Assembly: GCA_963930775.1 (NCBI GenBank) | Contig: OZ005694.1 | Coordinates: 4,891,054-4,955,053 of the forward strand | Length of the DNA stretch: 64,000 nt | From: Cliona cf. orientalis | Taxonomy: Eukaryota; Porifera; Demospongiae; Clionaida; Clionaidae | Reading direction: 5' to 3' | Shown: one piece after another, positions 1-12,060 of the stretch | Layout: the number at the start of each line of letters is the position of its first letter | Position numbering within the stretch: the stretch's first letter is position 1 | The notes under the pieces: model-generated | Seen by the model: only the letters and a program-made list of their open reading frames with translations | What the model was told of the DNA's origin: nothing | Databases searched by the model: none | Program-made: the position numbers and the translations under genes

Positions 1-252
1 TCTCTAAGGGTAATTAAAAGCCTGAACTATCACAGTGTAAGGCTATGACACTTGAATTAGTCACCTGGCTTATTCGATGCCCCACATCATGGAATTTGTC
101 AATGACCCAAGTGTCATAATTAATGTTAGATATTGGCCCAACTGAAAATTGCTTTTTGAGTTGCTCAACCGCTGCCAAATGCTAGCTTGCTTAATTCCAC
201 CCTACGAAGAAAGCTCAGGCCTGCACCATCGTATCATAATAGTAAACATATA

Positions 253-1221
253 TTAAGTTAACAGTTTTATCCCTAATGGACTTCCATACATATATGCTTG
301 GAGAAATTGGTAAGTACACAAGTGCATAATAATATAATAATTATGCTCCATGAAATCACGCAGATTATTGAGTCTTGTTCTTTTCCTGAGGCTTGGCATA
401 TCGTAGAATGAGATCTTTCGACTATACTGTCTGTACAGCCTCTTGGCTTCCACCTTTGTCCAGTGAGGAGTTAGCCCAATAGTCACCAGTAAAGCGGAAA
501 GGCAGGTAGTAATCAGTGGTAGTACTGGCATCTCATTCCATACATAGCTCCAATTCTTAATGATTGTGTAGAAGAAGTACAACTCCAGCAATGTTCGAAA
601 ATAGTACAGATAGATAATAATTTGCTGATTCACCTTCATGATGGAGAGATGAGTAAGCTTTGCTTTAGCGAGCATCCATGCAATTGCTATAAGAAAGTGG
701 ACCTATCATCTCCTCCATGAATGCAATCATAGTAAGGTATTGTCCTTTGTCGTTGTAGTACATTACAACACTGTATACACTGAGGGTAATCAAGTGATGA
801 AATAGTAATTAAGGCTCAGCTGTACTGAATCGGTTGCCATAAAGAAGCTTTCCCACTATCATCAGAACAGTGTCAAAGAGATACAAACCAACAAGTGTGT
901 ACACAGCAACAGGGGCAGTCTTTGTCGTTCCATTGACTACATCGTGTTTGAGAGTATCGTCCACTAGCAGGTACCACATTCCAGTGAAAATAGGAATAGG
1001 AAATTTGAATAACTTGGTGCCTTTAATGCACCAGAGAAAACTTGTCAGCATCATCAAGAGCCCTAAATCTCTCCTAGAAGAACGAGGCTGTGCACACAGT
1101 GAGGAATACAAGTGTATAGACAACAACTGTGATATATAGCAATGGTGGAAAATATGAATGGCCAGGTTGTCACGTCGGTATCCTCTAACTAGGGCAGGAG
1201 ATACAAATAAAGATCTTTCAT
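253..1221 (-). pseudogene. TLC-domain (TRAM/LAG1/CLN8) membrane protein pseudogene, copy 1
   Basis: Read on the minus strand from an ATG at 1221, the conceptual product matches the order of a TLC domain of the TMEM56/TLCD4 type: an N-terminal membrane helix, a Trp/Phe-rich loop with FTGMWYLLVDDTLKHD, a helix ending in YLFDTVL, the HH pair followed by LITLSVY, an acidic EEM motif where the family has E-x-S/P, then two more hydrophobic helices and a basic tail (TPHWTKVEAKRLYRQ). The frame is broken at least four times: an in-frame TAG near the start, a 4-base length change in the first helix, a TAA just before the HH motif, and a 4-base insertion after GPLSYS compared with copy 2. It is therefore a decayed or partly retrocopied gene. 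No introns are visible. Confident about the family, less so about the exact ends. Confidence 0.65.
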
Positions 1222-1740
1222 TTTGATATCAATAGTACTTGAGTGAATCACTTTCTCACTATAGTTATTATTATAGCTAGCTATAGCTGTTGAAGAGCAA
1301 GCGACAGCTACGGACTGTTATAGTTAGTACGGTATCTACAATAATAGCAACACTGGATGATGTGAAGCAGTATAGCTACATGCACACACAAAATCACACC
1401 AATCTACCCCACATATTTATATGCTGTGGCTCAGCCTTACACATCAGCCATGCTATTAAGTATTATGCACACATGAGGTCATTATAATAACTATAAGGCT
1501 TCACATTATTGTCAGTTTGGATGACCTCTGCACCCTTTTCCCTATGATTGATCAATGCTGCAGTATCAACTTTCCAATCTGCACCACTATCTTAAGATAG
1601 AGCTGTTTGCATGTTTTGGGTATTAATGCTTTTGCGCGTATAGTCTACAGCTATATTATATCACTTGATTCTCATACAAGAGTATAGATTCTGAACATAT
1701 ATGAGCAACTCAATTAAGTTACTGTGCCATTGATATCAAA

Positions 1741-2560
1741 ATGGAAGATCATCAATTTATCTCCTGCCCTGGTTGAAGGATACTGATGTGACAACCTGGC
1801 CATTCGTATTTTTCACCATTGCTATCATAGTTGTTGTCTATACACTTGTATTCCTCACTGTGTGCATACCCTCGTTTTTCTTGGAGAGATTTAGGGCTCT
1901 TAGTGATGTGGATAAGTTTACCTGGTGTGCCAAAGGTACAAAGTTATTCTATTTTCCTGTCCCTAGGCCTATTTTCACTGGATTGTGGTACTTGCTAGTG
2001 GACGATACTCTCAAACACGATATAATCAATGGAACAACCAAGACTGCCTTTGTTGTAACGTACATGTTGGTTTCAACCTCCTTGACAGCGTGCTGATCAG
2101 ATGGCAGTGGAAAAGCTCCTTTATGGCAACCGATTCAGTACAGCGTTATTCATTCATCATTTTGCCACCCTCCATCTATACAGTGCTGGTACATACTACA
2201 ATGGGAAGGGACAATACTTATCCATGCTTGGGTTCATAGAGGAGATGGCATGCAGGACCACTTTCTTATACCAGTTGGATACTGGCTAAAGCAAAGCTTA
2301 CTCATCTCTCCATATGGAAGGTGAATCAGCATATTTCAGTCTACTCTACTTAGGGCATTTTCGAACAATGCTAGAATTCTATTAAAATTTTCTTCTACAC
2401 ACTCATAAAGAATTGGAGCTACATTCGGAGGAGTTACCGGTACCACTACTGATTACGTCTTCCTTGAGTGTTTTACTGATGGGTTTTGGGCTAACTGGAC
2501 AAAGACGGAAGCCAAGAGGCTGTACAGACAGTAGAGTCAAAAGATTATACTACTATGAAG
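1741..2560 (+). pseudogene. TLC-domain membrane protein pseudogene, copy 2 (inverted relative to copy 1)
   Basis: This is a second copy of the gene at 253-1221, in the opposite orientation, with the two start regions facing each other across about 520 bp. The best stretch (1773-2096) gives a signal-anchor-like helix and then FTGLWYLLVDDTLKHD. The reading then shifts frame within the second helix and continues as LLYGNRFSTALFIHHFATL and GQYLSMLGFIEEM, shifts again, and continues as GPLSYTSWILAKAKLTHLS. It breaks into short pieces after about 2330. HH and EEM, the recognisable TLC signatures, are preserved. Copies 1 and 2 carry different disabling changes, so they decayed independently after duplication. 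Confidence 0.65.
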
Positions 2561-3714
2561 CCTCAGGAAAGTAAAAAAACATAATAATCTTAATCCATGG
2601 TCGTAACTATACACTTAAACACCGTGTGCATAATTATTATCATTATACTAAGGTTACATGTATCAAAGTGTGCATATGCAATGCCACAATAATATTATGC
2701 TATAGTGATGTAAGGTCATGCTGAATATTAACACCATTATAAAGTACTTAACCACATCCTCAGTAGCTGCATAGTTGTAATGGTGCATACGCTAAAATGT
2801 CGTCAATCAGTACAGACTAGTGCGTATAGCTACAGTCCACAAGCGACAGCCCTTCAATTGCAGAGATGGAATCTGATACCGACTCTCGTTGACACTATAA
2901 ATTCTGAAAATGGACTGCTGGATAACATTTTAAGGCCAATGTATTATATTGCATACATGATAATATTATGTTCCTATATAACTAGCATAATAAGCACATG
3001 AACACCCTAGCTACATATGCATGTAACTACCTGCATGCATGGTGATAATTATCAATCTTCTCAGTTTATTGTGCCAACATGATGTAAGGCTACTGATTAC
3101 TAGCTAATCAAAATTAAAGACACCTAGCCATCCATCTACCTATTACGTATTCACATAAAGTTAGCTATGGCAATTGAAGTTGGGCATCTGGCTATTCCCA
3201 CGTCATGGAGTTTGAATTAACTGCATAAAACATTAGAGTCAATAGGCCCAAGAAGGTTTCGCTGCAATTCTCTTAACCTATGATAGGGCAGTGTCCATGC
3301 AATGCATGTAGCGTATAATTTAGAGCAATGCCACACATAGTATTTTTTTTTGGTTTTATGCACATAAATGCAACGGATACATGAATAGTGAGATGTACAC
3401 TAATATAAATATGCACCAAAAAAAATAAAACAACGGTACAAAAAAGAGAGGAGCATAAGTCACAAGAGACCAGAGGACAAGAGACTGTTTTTGAATGATG
3501 AGACAGAAGAGCATAATACAATAGATTGTGGCATGAGTTCCATAGAGCAATAGTGCGGGGGAAGTAAGAGTAATACAAGACATTTGTGCGGGCATGATCG
3601 AGAGTGAATAAAGTGCATGGGTCCTTTCATGTGAATGAGTTAGATAGTATTAATTTTTACTGCAAAACTTGGAGTCCTGCTTCATGGTGCAAGCTTCTCT
3701 GTCTGCTAGTTAGC
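2561..3714. other. No recognisable gene
   Basis: AT-rich sequence with many stops in all frames. Short ORFs at 2780-3001 and 3273-3595 have low-complexity or hydrophobic translations and no family resemblance. I see no supported feature. Confidence 0.5.
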
Positions 3715-3990
3715 TAGCTACCACTTTTTGAGTTGCTCAACAGCTGCCAAATGCTAGCTTGCCTTCATGCAGCAGCTCCACCCAACGAAAAAAACTTTAC
3801 TACCCCCGGTATTGAGTCTTGTTCTTTTTCATAGTACTATAGAATGAGATCTTTCGACTATACTGTCGATATACAGCCTCTTGACTACCACCTTCGTCCA
3901 GTGAGTAGTTAGCCCAATAGTCATCAGTAAGAGGACAAGGAAAGTATATAGCTATAGTGATTGCTAGCGGTACCGGCAAGCTGAGTGGGT
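3715..3990 (-). pseudogene. Third fragment of the TLC pseudogene repeat
   Basis: The sequence around 3720-3775 repeats that at about 150-210, and 3820-3940 repeats that at about 370-500 (minus-strand readings RKISFYD and HWTKVEAK, here partly changed). Only the 3' end of the TLC gene and its downstream flank are present. The flanking similarity shows that a genomic segment, not just an mRNA copy, was duplicated. Confidence 0.5.
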
Positions 3991-4947
3991 TTAGTAGCTA
4001 GCTATGATTAGCCACAGCTAACCAATTAAAAATTTAATACTCTAGCTAGCTAGCTAGGTAAATTATTATGGTATAATTAAAATTTTTGAGTATAATAGGT
4101 GAGTGTAAGCATTTGCGAGTTATATATTAGCATTAATATTATAATAATATAATAGGCATCAACTGCATGGCAAAACATACAATTGCAAGTAGCTATTTCA
4201 ACATGAGTAAATGGACTTTTGTCACAATGTCAGGACTACATATTATGGACCGGGAAAGGTTGATCAGTCAGCCGGTGCCCACATTTGAACCCAAGTACAT
4301 GGTAAACTGAAATGGTTGCACTCGAGTTGTGTACAGCATAATGGGCAAGGTGTTTAAATTTATAGTTACACTTCTTGAGCATTATTAGGAATTTTTTGAG
4401 CATTAATTTTATTATGAGAATAGCATTATACGCAAAAAAATTAGCATAATTAGCATAAATAATTAACATGATTTACCTACCCTTAGTAGCAATTGCTAAA
4501 ATATCATGGATATGCATCTTGAGTGTGCCCATGCCAGTTGCTATGAATGTGTGGCCCTGTGCATACGCACAGTCTTGCACAGGTATGATAATACTGCATG
4601 TTTGTATTAATATGCATAAACGCAGATCACTTGTACTCTGTGGTTTGAGAGCATGTCCACTGTTTAGATGATCATGCATACTCTAGTCACATGATTGTGA
4701 CATCATAAACATAGCTACTTGTTGCGGTCAATCACTAATCTTGCATATATGCACTTCATCATGCAACTTACAATGTAACATTACTGTAACACACTATCAT
4801 CATCATCAAACATAGTACATGAAAATTATACAAAGGTATGTATGCAGGACACTATTATTTGTTCATCAAACGAGGGACAAAATTAATTTGATGTCCAATA
4901 CTTATCTGTCGATACATATTCATTGCCTGGAAGTTAAAATTGCTGTG
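3991..4947. other. Non-coding, AGCT-rich stretch
   Basis: Contains a short (TAGC)n run near 4035-4060 and AT-rich sequence. Small overlapping ORFs near 4470-4680 occur on both strands and show no family resemblance. No supported gene. Confidence 0.45.
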
Positions 4948-5564
4948 CTATATTCCAGTGTACAGACGGAAGATGGCAGAATCCTTGTTCACCCCAATGA
5001 GAGCATTGAAGGTAGCATCGCACTGCATCAGCTTGCCAGGTACAAGTTCCCACACTCCAAAATAGGGCTTTTGACAGCGAAATATAGCGTCAGCTCCATT
5101 CACTCCGAAAATTTCGCTCTTTCCAGATCCACTAACGTGTTTCAGTTTCCCGGGGATAAGACGCCACACTCCACTTCCATCCACAGGTCGAGCAAAGATA
5201 TCGTCAAATTTATTCACCCCATAGACATAGGCTTGTCCACCGTCAATCTGCTTAAGGTGACCAGGGACATGGATCCACTCGCCATTGCACGGCTTTTTAC
5301 ACTTAAAGATGGCATCTCTGCTGTTTACTCCCCAGATGTAGCCATTTCCGCTTGCGGTCACATGCTTCAAAGGACCAGAAATAGGTCACCCAGTGTCTGT
5401 CGCGTACACTTAAAAATATGGTGTGCCCCATTCACACCCCACAGGTAGTTAATGGATGCTGTAACATGAGTGAGCCCACCAGGAATACTTTGCCAATTGC
5501 CATAGGCCAGAGCTGATAGTGAGCTGCAGAGCAACAAAAACTGGAGTGCTTTGGACATAATCAT
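4948..5564 (-). CDS. Secreted tectonin-repeat protein (fish-egg-lectin-like), one frame break
   Basis: From the ATG at 5564 the product starts with a good signal peptide (MIMSKALQFLLLCSSLSALA) followed directly by tectonin (TECPR) beta-propeller repeats. Five repeats of about 36 residues are visible, each with G-x-W-x-x-I/V-P-G-x-L followed by a GVN and then an A-I-F or similar strand; examples are GVWRLIPGKLKHVSGSG and GEWIHVPGHLKQIDGG. The length (about 205 aa) and one-domain layout fit secreted tectonin lectins that bind sugars or lipopolysaccharide in innate defence; that role is family knowledge, not seen here. Between repeats 1 and 2 (about 5370-5400) the frame shifts by one base net, with an in-frame TGA nearby, so the gene is either freshly broken or carries a sequencing error; no intron explains it. 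It ends at a clean stop after the fifth repeat, and its own TATA box lies upstream. Confidence 0.75.
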
Positions 5565-5635
5565 TCAATCATGAATATTTGTTCCTTTTTTTCCAATAGT
5601 AGCTAGTAGACTTGGAGCTGAAGTCAATGGTTGAG

Positions 5636-5672
5636 AGTACTAGAACATGGTAGAGCCTCAGTTTTTATAGCC
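5636..5672 (-). promoter_or_regulatory. TATA box of the tectonin gene
   Basis: TATAAAAA read on the minus strand at 5669-5662, about 100 bases upstream of the ATG at 5564, is in the right place for a core promoter with a start site near 5640 and a short 5' leader. Confidence 0.45.
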
Positions 5673-5929
5673 ACACCATTCAGCTTCGTAGCCCATACAT
5701 GCATGCAGAAATTTTGATCAGCTCATGTCTGGAGATATTCATTTGTGGATTGGTTGAATGCATGCCAACTAATTGATGATTTTGACTCCATGGGACTTCA
5801 TTCTTTCCAAAAATGTTGAATTAACTTTGGCATCAACAATTTATGCTGATAATGGCTGAATCAATACCAAACAAGGTCATACCCATGAGAAGGAATCTTC
5901 CTTGGCTGAATAAAACAACCATCTCCTCA

Positions 5930-6650
5930 ATGAAGAAGAGAAACCTTTTATTCAAGCGAGCGAAACAGATTGGGAACTAGCTAGCTACAGATGCTATAAA
6001 ATAGGTTGCAATAAAACTCCGGCTCAGTTACAGCCTGCAAGGAGAAAATATTTCTGGACGTTAGCTAAAAACAATGGAAAGCGATCAAGTATCTTAACAA
6101 AAGCAAACCATGCATCTATTCCATTACAACTTCTTGGAATGCCACTGCAAGTGGTTGAATCCTACAAGTATCTGAATCTCATACTCTCCAGTAACAATAT
6201 TAGCTATGTCATGGTAACATCACATAGAGTCAATTTGTAGTAGCTAAAGCAAGGCAAATCCTAGACCTAGGCTATTCTACAGACGCTTGTATGATTCCAC
6301 TGTGAGACTCAAGCATGATCAAACAGCTCAAGTAGCTATATGGAATATGCATGCCAGGTGTGGGATCCGCATCTGATAAGAGACTAGCACAAGCTTGAAG
6401 GTGTTCACCGAAAAGTTTGGTTTTTAAGTTTGCAGCACGTCAGTGGGACACTGGGTACAATGAATTAATACTAGATAGCTATGTTTAACCTGCCAATACT
6501 AGAGGAGCGTAGAATCCACCTACAGTTAACTCAGTCTATTCAAGTGTTCACAATCTGGACTCTGTGAGTATGTTACAAATCTCCAAGCCTGGCACCCCAT
6601 GATCAGCAACTTGCCGTGCCGCTTGCCTGAACTAATTCATATGATTACTC
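5930..6650 (+). mobile_element. Decayed LINE (non-LTR) reverse transcriptase, 3' portion
   Basis: Pieces in shifting frames read as the late part of a non-LTR retrotransposon ORF2. First comes a thumb-like start (RNLLFKRAKQIGN), then PLQLLGMPLQVVESYKYLNL, which matches the 'g-x-PLevV-x-sYKYLGv' motif after the RT palm. Then come an AKARQILDLGY helix and VFKFAARQWDTGYNELI, matching the 'rFa-x-r-x-x-x-W-x-x-x-Y' segment near the C-terminus. Stops and frameshifts interrupt every piece, so the element is long dead. The family within the LINEs (CR1/Jockey-like) is a guess. Confidence 0.55.
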
Positions 6651-8050
6651 CACACAATTTACAAACTTGAAATTCTTTGGCCCGAAAGCTTAATATGTGT
6701 CACCACAAATAATAAATATTAGCTATGTGTCGGTCATTCAGTTTTTTCTGTATTGTGTATCTTTTTAATCATTTTAGGGTATGCATTTATCATTAGTGCT
6801 TCTGTACTATTGTGTATCCCATGCATGCAATATGCAATAAGTTTTATATGGAAAAAAATTACACACTATAGCTAAAGTGACACGCCGGATAAAAGATTGA
6901 TCAAGTTATGTGTAGCTAATAGCTACTATAAAATTATTAATGTAGCTGATGTGAAATGCATTTTTCAAGCATAGGAAAATTAAGGTATTGTGAAATAATT
7001 TTTATATCAGCATGTAGCTAGAGTGGAGGAAGTTTAAATGTGACGAATTTTTGATTTTCACTTTCAGTTTGAGGTATGGTTGTAGCCTGCCCAGTGGGAT
7101 ACCGATTCGGTGCCACAAGGTCAATTCACATTAGATCAACTCACACAAGATCAATTCTCGTGTGCTCAATTCCTGACACTTAGTTGACTCAGTATGACAA
7201 TACCTGTGCATGCATGGCTCAAAGTATAATATTATATTCATGTGGATAGGCTGGCTAGCTGGCAATGAAGGCTTGATGATAGCTAGGATAATTCAGCATA
7301 GGGGCACAAGGGCAATATGTCCCCCCTCCCCCTCTGGTAAGCCACACATGCTATAATATCCATAAGAGAAGTGCAGAATCATTATGTCCTGTATAATTTA
7401 AATTATACAAACCCAATTAACTTTAATACTTCTAGTATAGTCACAAGTTCCATTATCAATGGACATTCAATACCACATGATCACAGGACTAAGAAAATTC
7501 TTATGGATACCATAATAAATACAGAACCAGCAGTTTCAGCAATATACTCTTCACTATTACATGCTTCTCTCAGCTGGCCATATACTTGTATAAATATGAG
7601 GTGAGGCTATATACTGAACCTAGTGCACCCCTTTGACGGAACATTAATTTTGTGTTTCTCATACAGCACATCCCTCGCCCCACTATCAGTGATCCAATGC
7701 TTTGATCGTGTTTTAGTGATCAAAGCACAATGTCATGTATTTTCCATAATGAGCTAAGTATTAACACCAAAAATTAATGTCAACGACCTCACTACGTTTC
7801 TGCATTATATATTATGTATGCATGACATAGTGTGCACAAGATGTGTACAATAATAATTTATTATTGTTGTTATTGCTTCTTATGCTACTATTGTACTAGT
7901 AATAACATCATAACATCTATGGCATTCATGCACAATAATATTATTATGGTTGTGTATAAGCACATTAATTGTTAAGCATAACAATAATAAAGCTGTACTT
8001 GCACTCATACCCAGTGATGCGTGACATGTATTATCATAGGTCTGCATATA
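6651..8050. other. No recognisable gene
   Basis: AT-rich intergenic sequence. A degenerate run of AGATCAATTC-type words lies at about 7120-7170, and an ORF at 7371-7604 has no family resemblance. Nothing else supported. Confidence 0.45.
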
Positions 8051-8416
8051 GACGACTTAAGGCATGAATGTTTAGCCGATTAGATGACCACCAGGAGGTG
8101 TGATCAGGTGCGACTCGCACCTTTGCTGCTGCCTCAAATGTATTAGTCGTATATGGGAATAGAAATACTCTCAGTTGCTACGACACAATAAAAATCGAGC
8201 AGCACCCTAGAGCCCGAGTGCAGTAAGATCGGCCACTAAAGTATCCATAATTGTGGCGATAGATGAATGGCAAGAGCCTTGCTATTTTATAAGTGTTTTA
8301 GAGCATTTTTCCCCATACCCATAGTGTATTTTTGACCACAAGTGGGCGTATGCATACGTGTGGTATAGTGCGATTCACACCTTTTAATGAGATAAACGTT
8401 CACGCCTTAAGTCGTC
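8051..8416. mobile_element. MITE, 366 bp, with TA target duplication
   Basis: The ends are inverted repeats: GACGACTTAAGGC(A/G)TGAA(T/C)GTTTA at 8051-8074 and its complement ending at 8416. Both ends are flanked by TA (8049-8050 and 8417-8418). No coding sequence inside. TA duplication and small size suggest a Tc1/mariner-like or related non-autonomous element. Confidence 0.75.
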
Positions 8417-8699
8417 TATTGAAGGCACATGCACACACTAAATAATACGACATACTCATTTAAGTTTCATACAATGTCATGCATGCACAATGCGACCATT
8501 CTGAACTACTCACGGACTGACATTAGCATCCAAATGATGAGTGGCCGACCTGACCACATAAAAAGAAAGCAAAAGTTACAATTAGCTAAATGAACGACTG
8601 AATCAAACAAGCCATCATAAATATTATAGCAATGGCCACCAATATTTCCTGGGTGAGTAGTTATTAATACTTAGTGTTTCGCTAAGCATGCACACACAT

Positions 8700-8960
8700 T
8701 GCACGGAGCTTTATTCTTTTAAGTAAGTGTTGCACTCTTGGATTTTTTTCGTTTGTACATAATTTTATCCATCACATTTTTAATTGTTGTGTGGGTAACG
8801 TACATTTTAGGGGTGTGGTCTCCCATTTCACCTAAGCCACTGATGCACAGATTCACTCTCTCCAGTCCTCACCGACCTCCGCCCTCATTGTCTCGATGTG
8901 GAAGGTATTCCATTACACAGACTTTCACACGTGTCACTCAGAAACTGATCACCTTATGAT
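8700..8960 (+). other. Unrecognised ORF with one membrane segment
   Basis: An open frame at 8738-8959 translates to a hydrophobic segment (LYIILSITFLIVVWVTYILG) followed by a basic, Pro/Ser-rich tail. There is no start context or family match, and no second exon that I can join. It may be chance. Confidence 0.12.
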
Positions 8961-9016
8961 TTGTTTGGGATGGCATCAACTCTGACGTTTGTTGCGGGAC
9001 TCATCCCGTGTTGACC

Positions 9017-9415
9017 CTATAGGAGGATTCCACGCGAACGTGTGAAGAAAGTTTAATGATATTCAAATGATATTCAGCCCCCTTTCAGGAAGTTCCGGCC
9101 AGGTTCCTGTCATGCCTATTGGTGGGAATCAAATGGGAATAGCGTGCGTTTTGGAGACTGCACAGAGCTTCAGGGTAGGTATACCGAAAAACAGCACTAG
9201 CTACAACACTCTATGATGCTGTACACTATGTAGCTGAGTCGCTTTTTTGAGAGTTGTTAGCGCGATAAATGCATGCTATTCCCATAGAGCATAATACATT
9301 CAATTCCCACCAACGGGCATGACAGGAACCTGGCTGGAACTTCCTGAAAGGACGCTGAATATCATTTGAATCTCATTAAAATTCTTTCATGTCTTCGTGT
9401 GGAATCCTTCTATAG
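9017..9415. mobile_element. Foldback MITE, about 400 bp, long arms
   Basis: The two arms are complementary over about 130 bases each: the left begins CTATAGGAGGATTCCACGCG and the right ends with the complement (GGAATCCTTCTATAG). Both arms contain the word CAGGAAGTTCC followed by GGTTCCTGTCATGCC. A spacer of about 100 bases lies between them. Such long arms would form a hairpin if transcribed. Confidence 0.75.
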
Positions 9416-10380
9416 ATTTTCACTTCAACTTAAACAACATCGTTGTACCGTTTACCACCATCTCAAGGAGTTTTCTAACATGTATCTCCTCACCAATATT
9501 GGCTATTATAATCATGATACCCTCTACCATCACTGCGGAAGTGGGAGCATAGATTATCTATGGTGGTAGCTAGCTCAGGGTCGGGGTGGAGTGGCATGAT
9601 TGGTATGCTTTCGATCATTGGCGCTGACCACGGTCCAGTTGTCACCTCTTAGATCGATCCAGCAGTGGCGATGGCCACGCCCCCTGATATGGCGCGTGTC
9701 TGTCAACCGCGAAAACCGCGAAAATTGGTTCAATTAATCATTTCATCGCGAAAACATTGCGTCACTGACGTAATGTACATTCCAATGGCAGGCGCGCCAC
9801 ACCCTTGGCCCTATCAGTGACTAGGACAGTGTGAGCTACATAACTTTCGTTAAGAAACCGGTGAGTTTGTATTAATAAACAGTTCCTTTTAAGAATTAGT
9901 ACTTCCATGTATTTATACAATCCAATTAGTCCCTGGCACCCAGACTACAATTCAATTGGTTTATTTGTGCTGGCATAGTTGAGTTCTCTACAGAGAGTCA
10001 CATGATCCAGAATAGGGAGCCTTGCCATGTTGTATTAAACGCAAAAAGAGCACGTCTAGAACTCGAGACTGAAGTGTAGGATATAAAAATTAATTGCTGC
10101 TAAATCCACTATAATATTTAAATTTTGATACAAAACTGACCCGTGCAGCAAGGGGTGGTTACATAATTTATAATATTATATCTGCTGTACTGACACCCGC
10201 AACCGGGGTTAAAGTGAGATCTAGCGATCAAGCTAGCTCTAATTATAAATTGGAGATGATCAAGTGATCAAAACATCCGTTTTGTACTGCTCTTTCAATG
10301 GGTCTTATCCTTTAACTCCACCCACACCCCGACTATCCCCGATTGGCAATCAAGGGTCAGCTCTCTTTTAGCAGTGCAAT
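9416..10380. other. No recognisable gene
   Basis: Contains GC-richer patches (GCGAAAA words near 9700-9750) that resemble short repeat fragments. No open frame or splice pattern that I can support. Confidence 0.4.
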
Positions 10381-11808
10381 CATAGATAATAGAGGAGGGA
10401 GGAGGGATTGGAAATGTATATTGCCGCCCGTAGTGACGTCATGGCACGCCCCCTTCGCGATGATAATACAGACAGTACACTACAGCATAGACAACTAGAG
10501 CTCTGTAGAGCACATACCCCGCGCGCATATTGCGCAATCTATAGAGTTGCTTTTGTGTACATGGCTATAATTTTGTGAACTTCAGAAAGTTAGTGGAAGT
10601 GCTGCTTCACTACCGGAGGTCCCAGTGACAAAAAGTACACTCTCTGCACCAGATCTGGACTACTAGGAGACCTGAACTGATGCTTCCAATATTTTGTTGT
10701 AATAGTGTAGCCGTGCTTACATTATCCATAGGGCTACAGATGTCAGCTCCGTCAGAGGCTGGAGGATAGACTATAGATTTCACGAATTTCGACAATCTTT
10801 ACCAGTGATATTCTTGGCTACTTAGTTGTGCGCATGAGCAGAAAACACAATGGCATGCCTTATGCATTGAGTAGGCACTGTTGATAGGCGTGGCTACGTT
10901 AGCCAACAAAAAGGCACTATTTGTGATACCTGTGGACCGTATCCATCGATTTGAAGCACACTGAAGCTAATTTTTTGCCGAATTCAATTGATTCGTTGTG
11001 CTTACGAGTCGCTTAGATGCCTACATCTCGAGATATGGCGATTTTTGTGCTCACGACAACAACGACACAACCGATTACTTTACCCCTTGCACATGCATAC
11101 GGGGTAACTATACTAAGGCCTTATATGGCGTCATATGGCCTTGTAGCTGGCCTAAACCTAAAACTATGGCTAAATCAAGCGTGTGGGAAGGAAAACCAAA
11201 AAATCGAAACACGATTTTGAACTGTTGTTTTCCTCGTACAAAACTTTGTGGGATTTTATTTCGCTATCGGCGAGAGAACTGGAAGTAAGAACGATTGGGC
11301 AGTGTCTGTGGCTGCCTACCATGTGCTTTAGAAGCATCCGCGAGCTTTCTGGGGATAGCACTCGGGTCTGCGAGCTATATTAACAGCCCAAGTCATACTC
11401 AGATTGAACTTACCTGAGCTTGTTTGGCCCTTGTTGCGCTTGCTTTATAATGAAGCACAGTACTTCAGGTTGTCATTAGCACTCTTTGGCCGATGCTGGA
11501 TCTATCGAGGCGTTTAACAAAGGCCTACACCGCTCGCAGGTCCCAGGAAAATACCACAAGGCCAAATGGCAGCCCACCTACAAGTCTATTCAGAAAATGT
11601 GCCTGATTCTTTCTTCTTTTGACTTCAGGACCTTGAGCGACTCGGCTACAGTGCACAAAGATTCTCTCAAGGGCAATAAGTGCCGCCTTTGTGGTATAGC
11701 GAAATTGTGTGATTTGTGAACTTTTGATAGAGTCACGTGACCGTGACGAGCATCTGCCGTATACACGTACAAGCGTTTCCAATCCTTCTCCCTCCTCTAT
11801 TATCTATG
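10381..11808. mobile_element. Non-autonomous DNA transposon, 1.43 kb, probably hAT-like
   Basis: Terminal inverted repeats begin CATAGATAATAGAGGAGGGA at 10381 and end with the complement at 11808, continuing imperfectly through GGATTGGAAA. They are flanked by near-identical 7-bp words (GTGCAAT at 10374-10380, GTGCGAT at 11809-11815), consistent with a target duplication. Internal ORFs (10998-11383, 11486-11719) overlap on both strands and resemble no transposase. The middle (about 10480-11110) is related, in inverted orientation, to 29340-29960. Confidence 0.65.
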
Positions 11809-11914
11809 GTGCGATCAAGCAATCAAGGTCCAAAAATGGGCTCGATCAAATTTTGATCCTGGTCGCAGGTGTCAGTACAGCAGGTATAATATGTGACCAC
11901 CCCTTGAATTCATA

Positions 11915-12060
11915 GGTGTTGGAAGCAATTGGGCAAGGGTTGTAAGCGTGTGCAGGCACAAAATTTATAGCCATGCCCACTAATTATTGGGAAATAAACA
12001 CTAAATTTAGCGAGCAAATTCAGCGGGGACAACTGTAAGGCTATTATGTGCAGCTTCAAG
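11915..12060. repeat. Dispersed repeat R1, copy 1
   Basis: Shares with 20419-20585 the ordered words GGAAGCAATTGG, CAAGGGTT, CACAAAATTTATAGCCA, CCCACTAATTA and AGCGGGGACAACTGTA. The two copies differ by substitutions and small gaps, so they are old copies of the same element. Confidence 0.6.
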
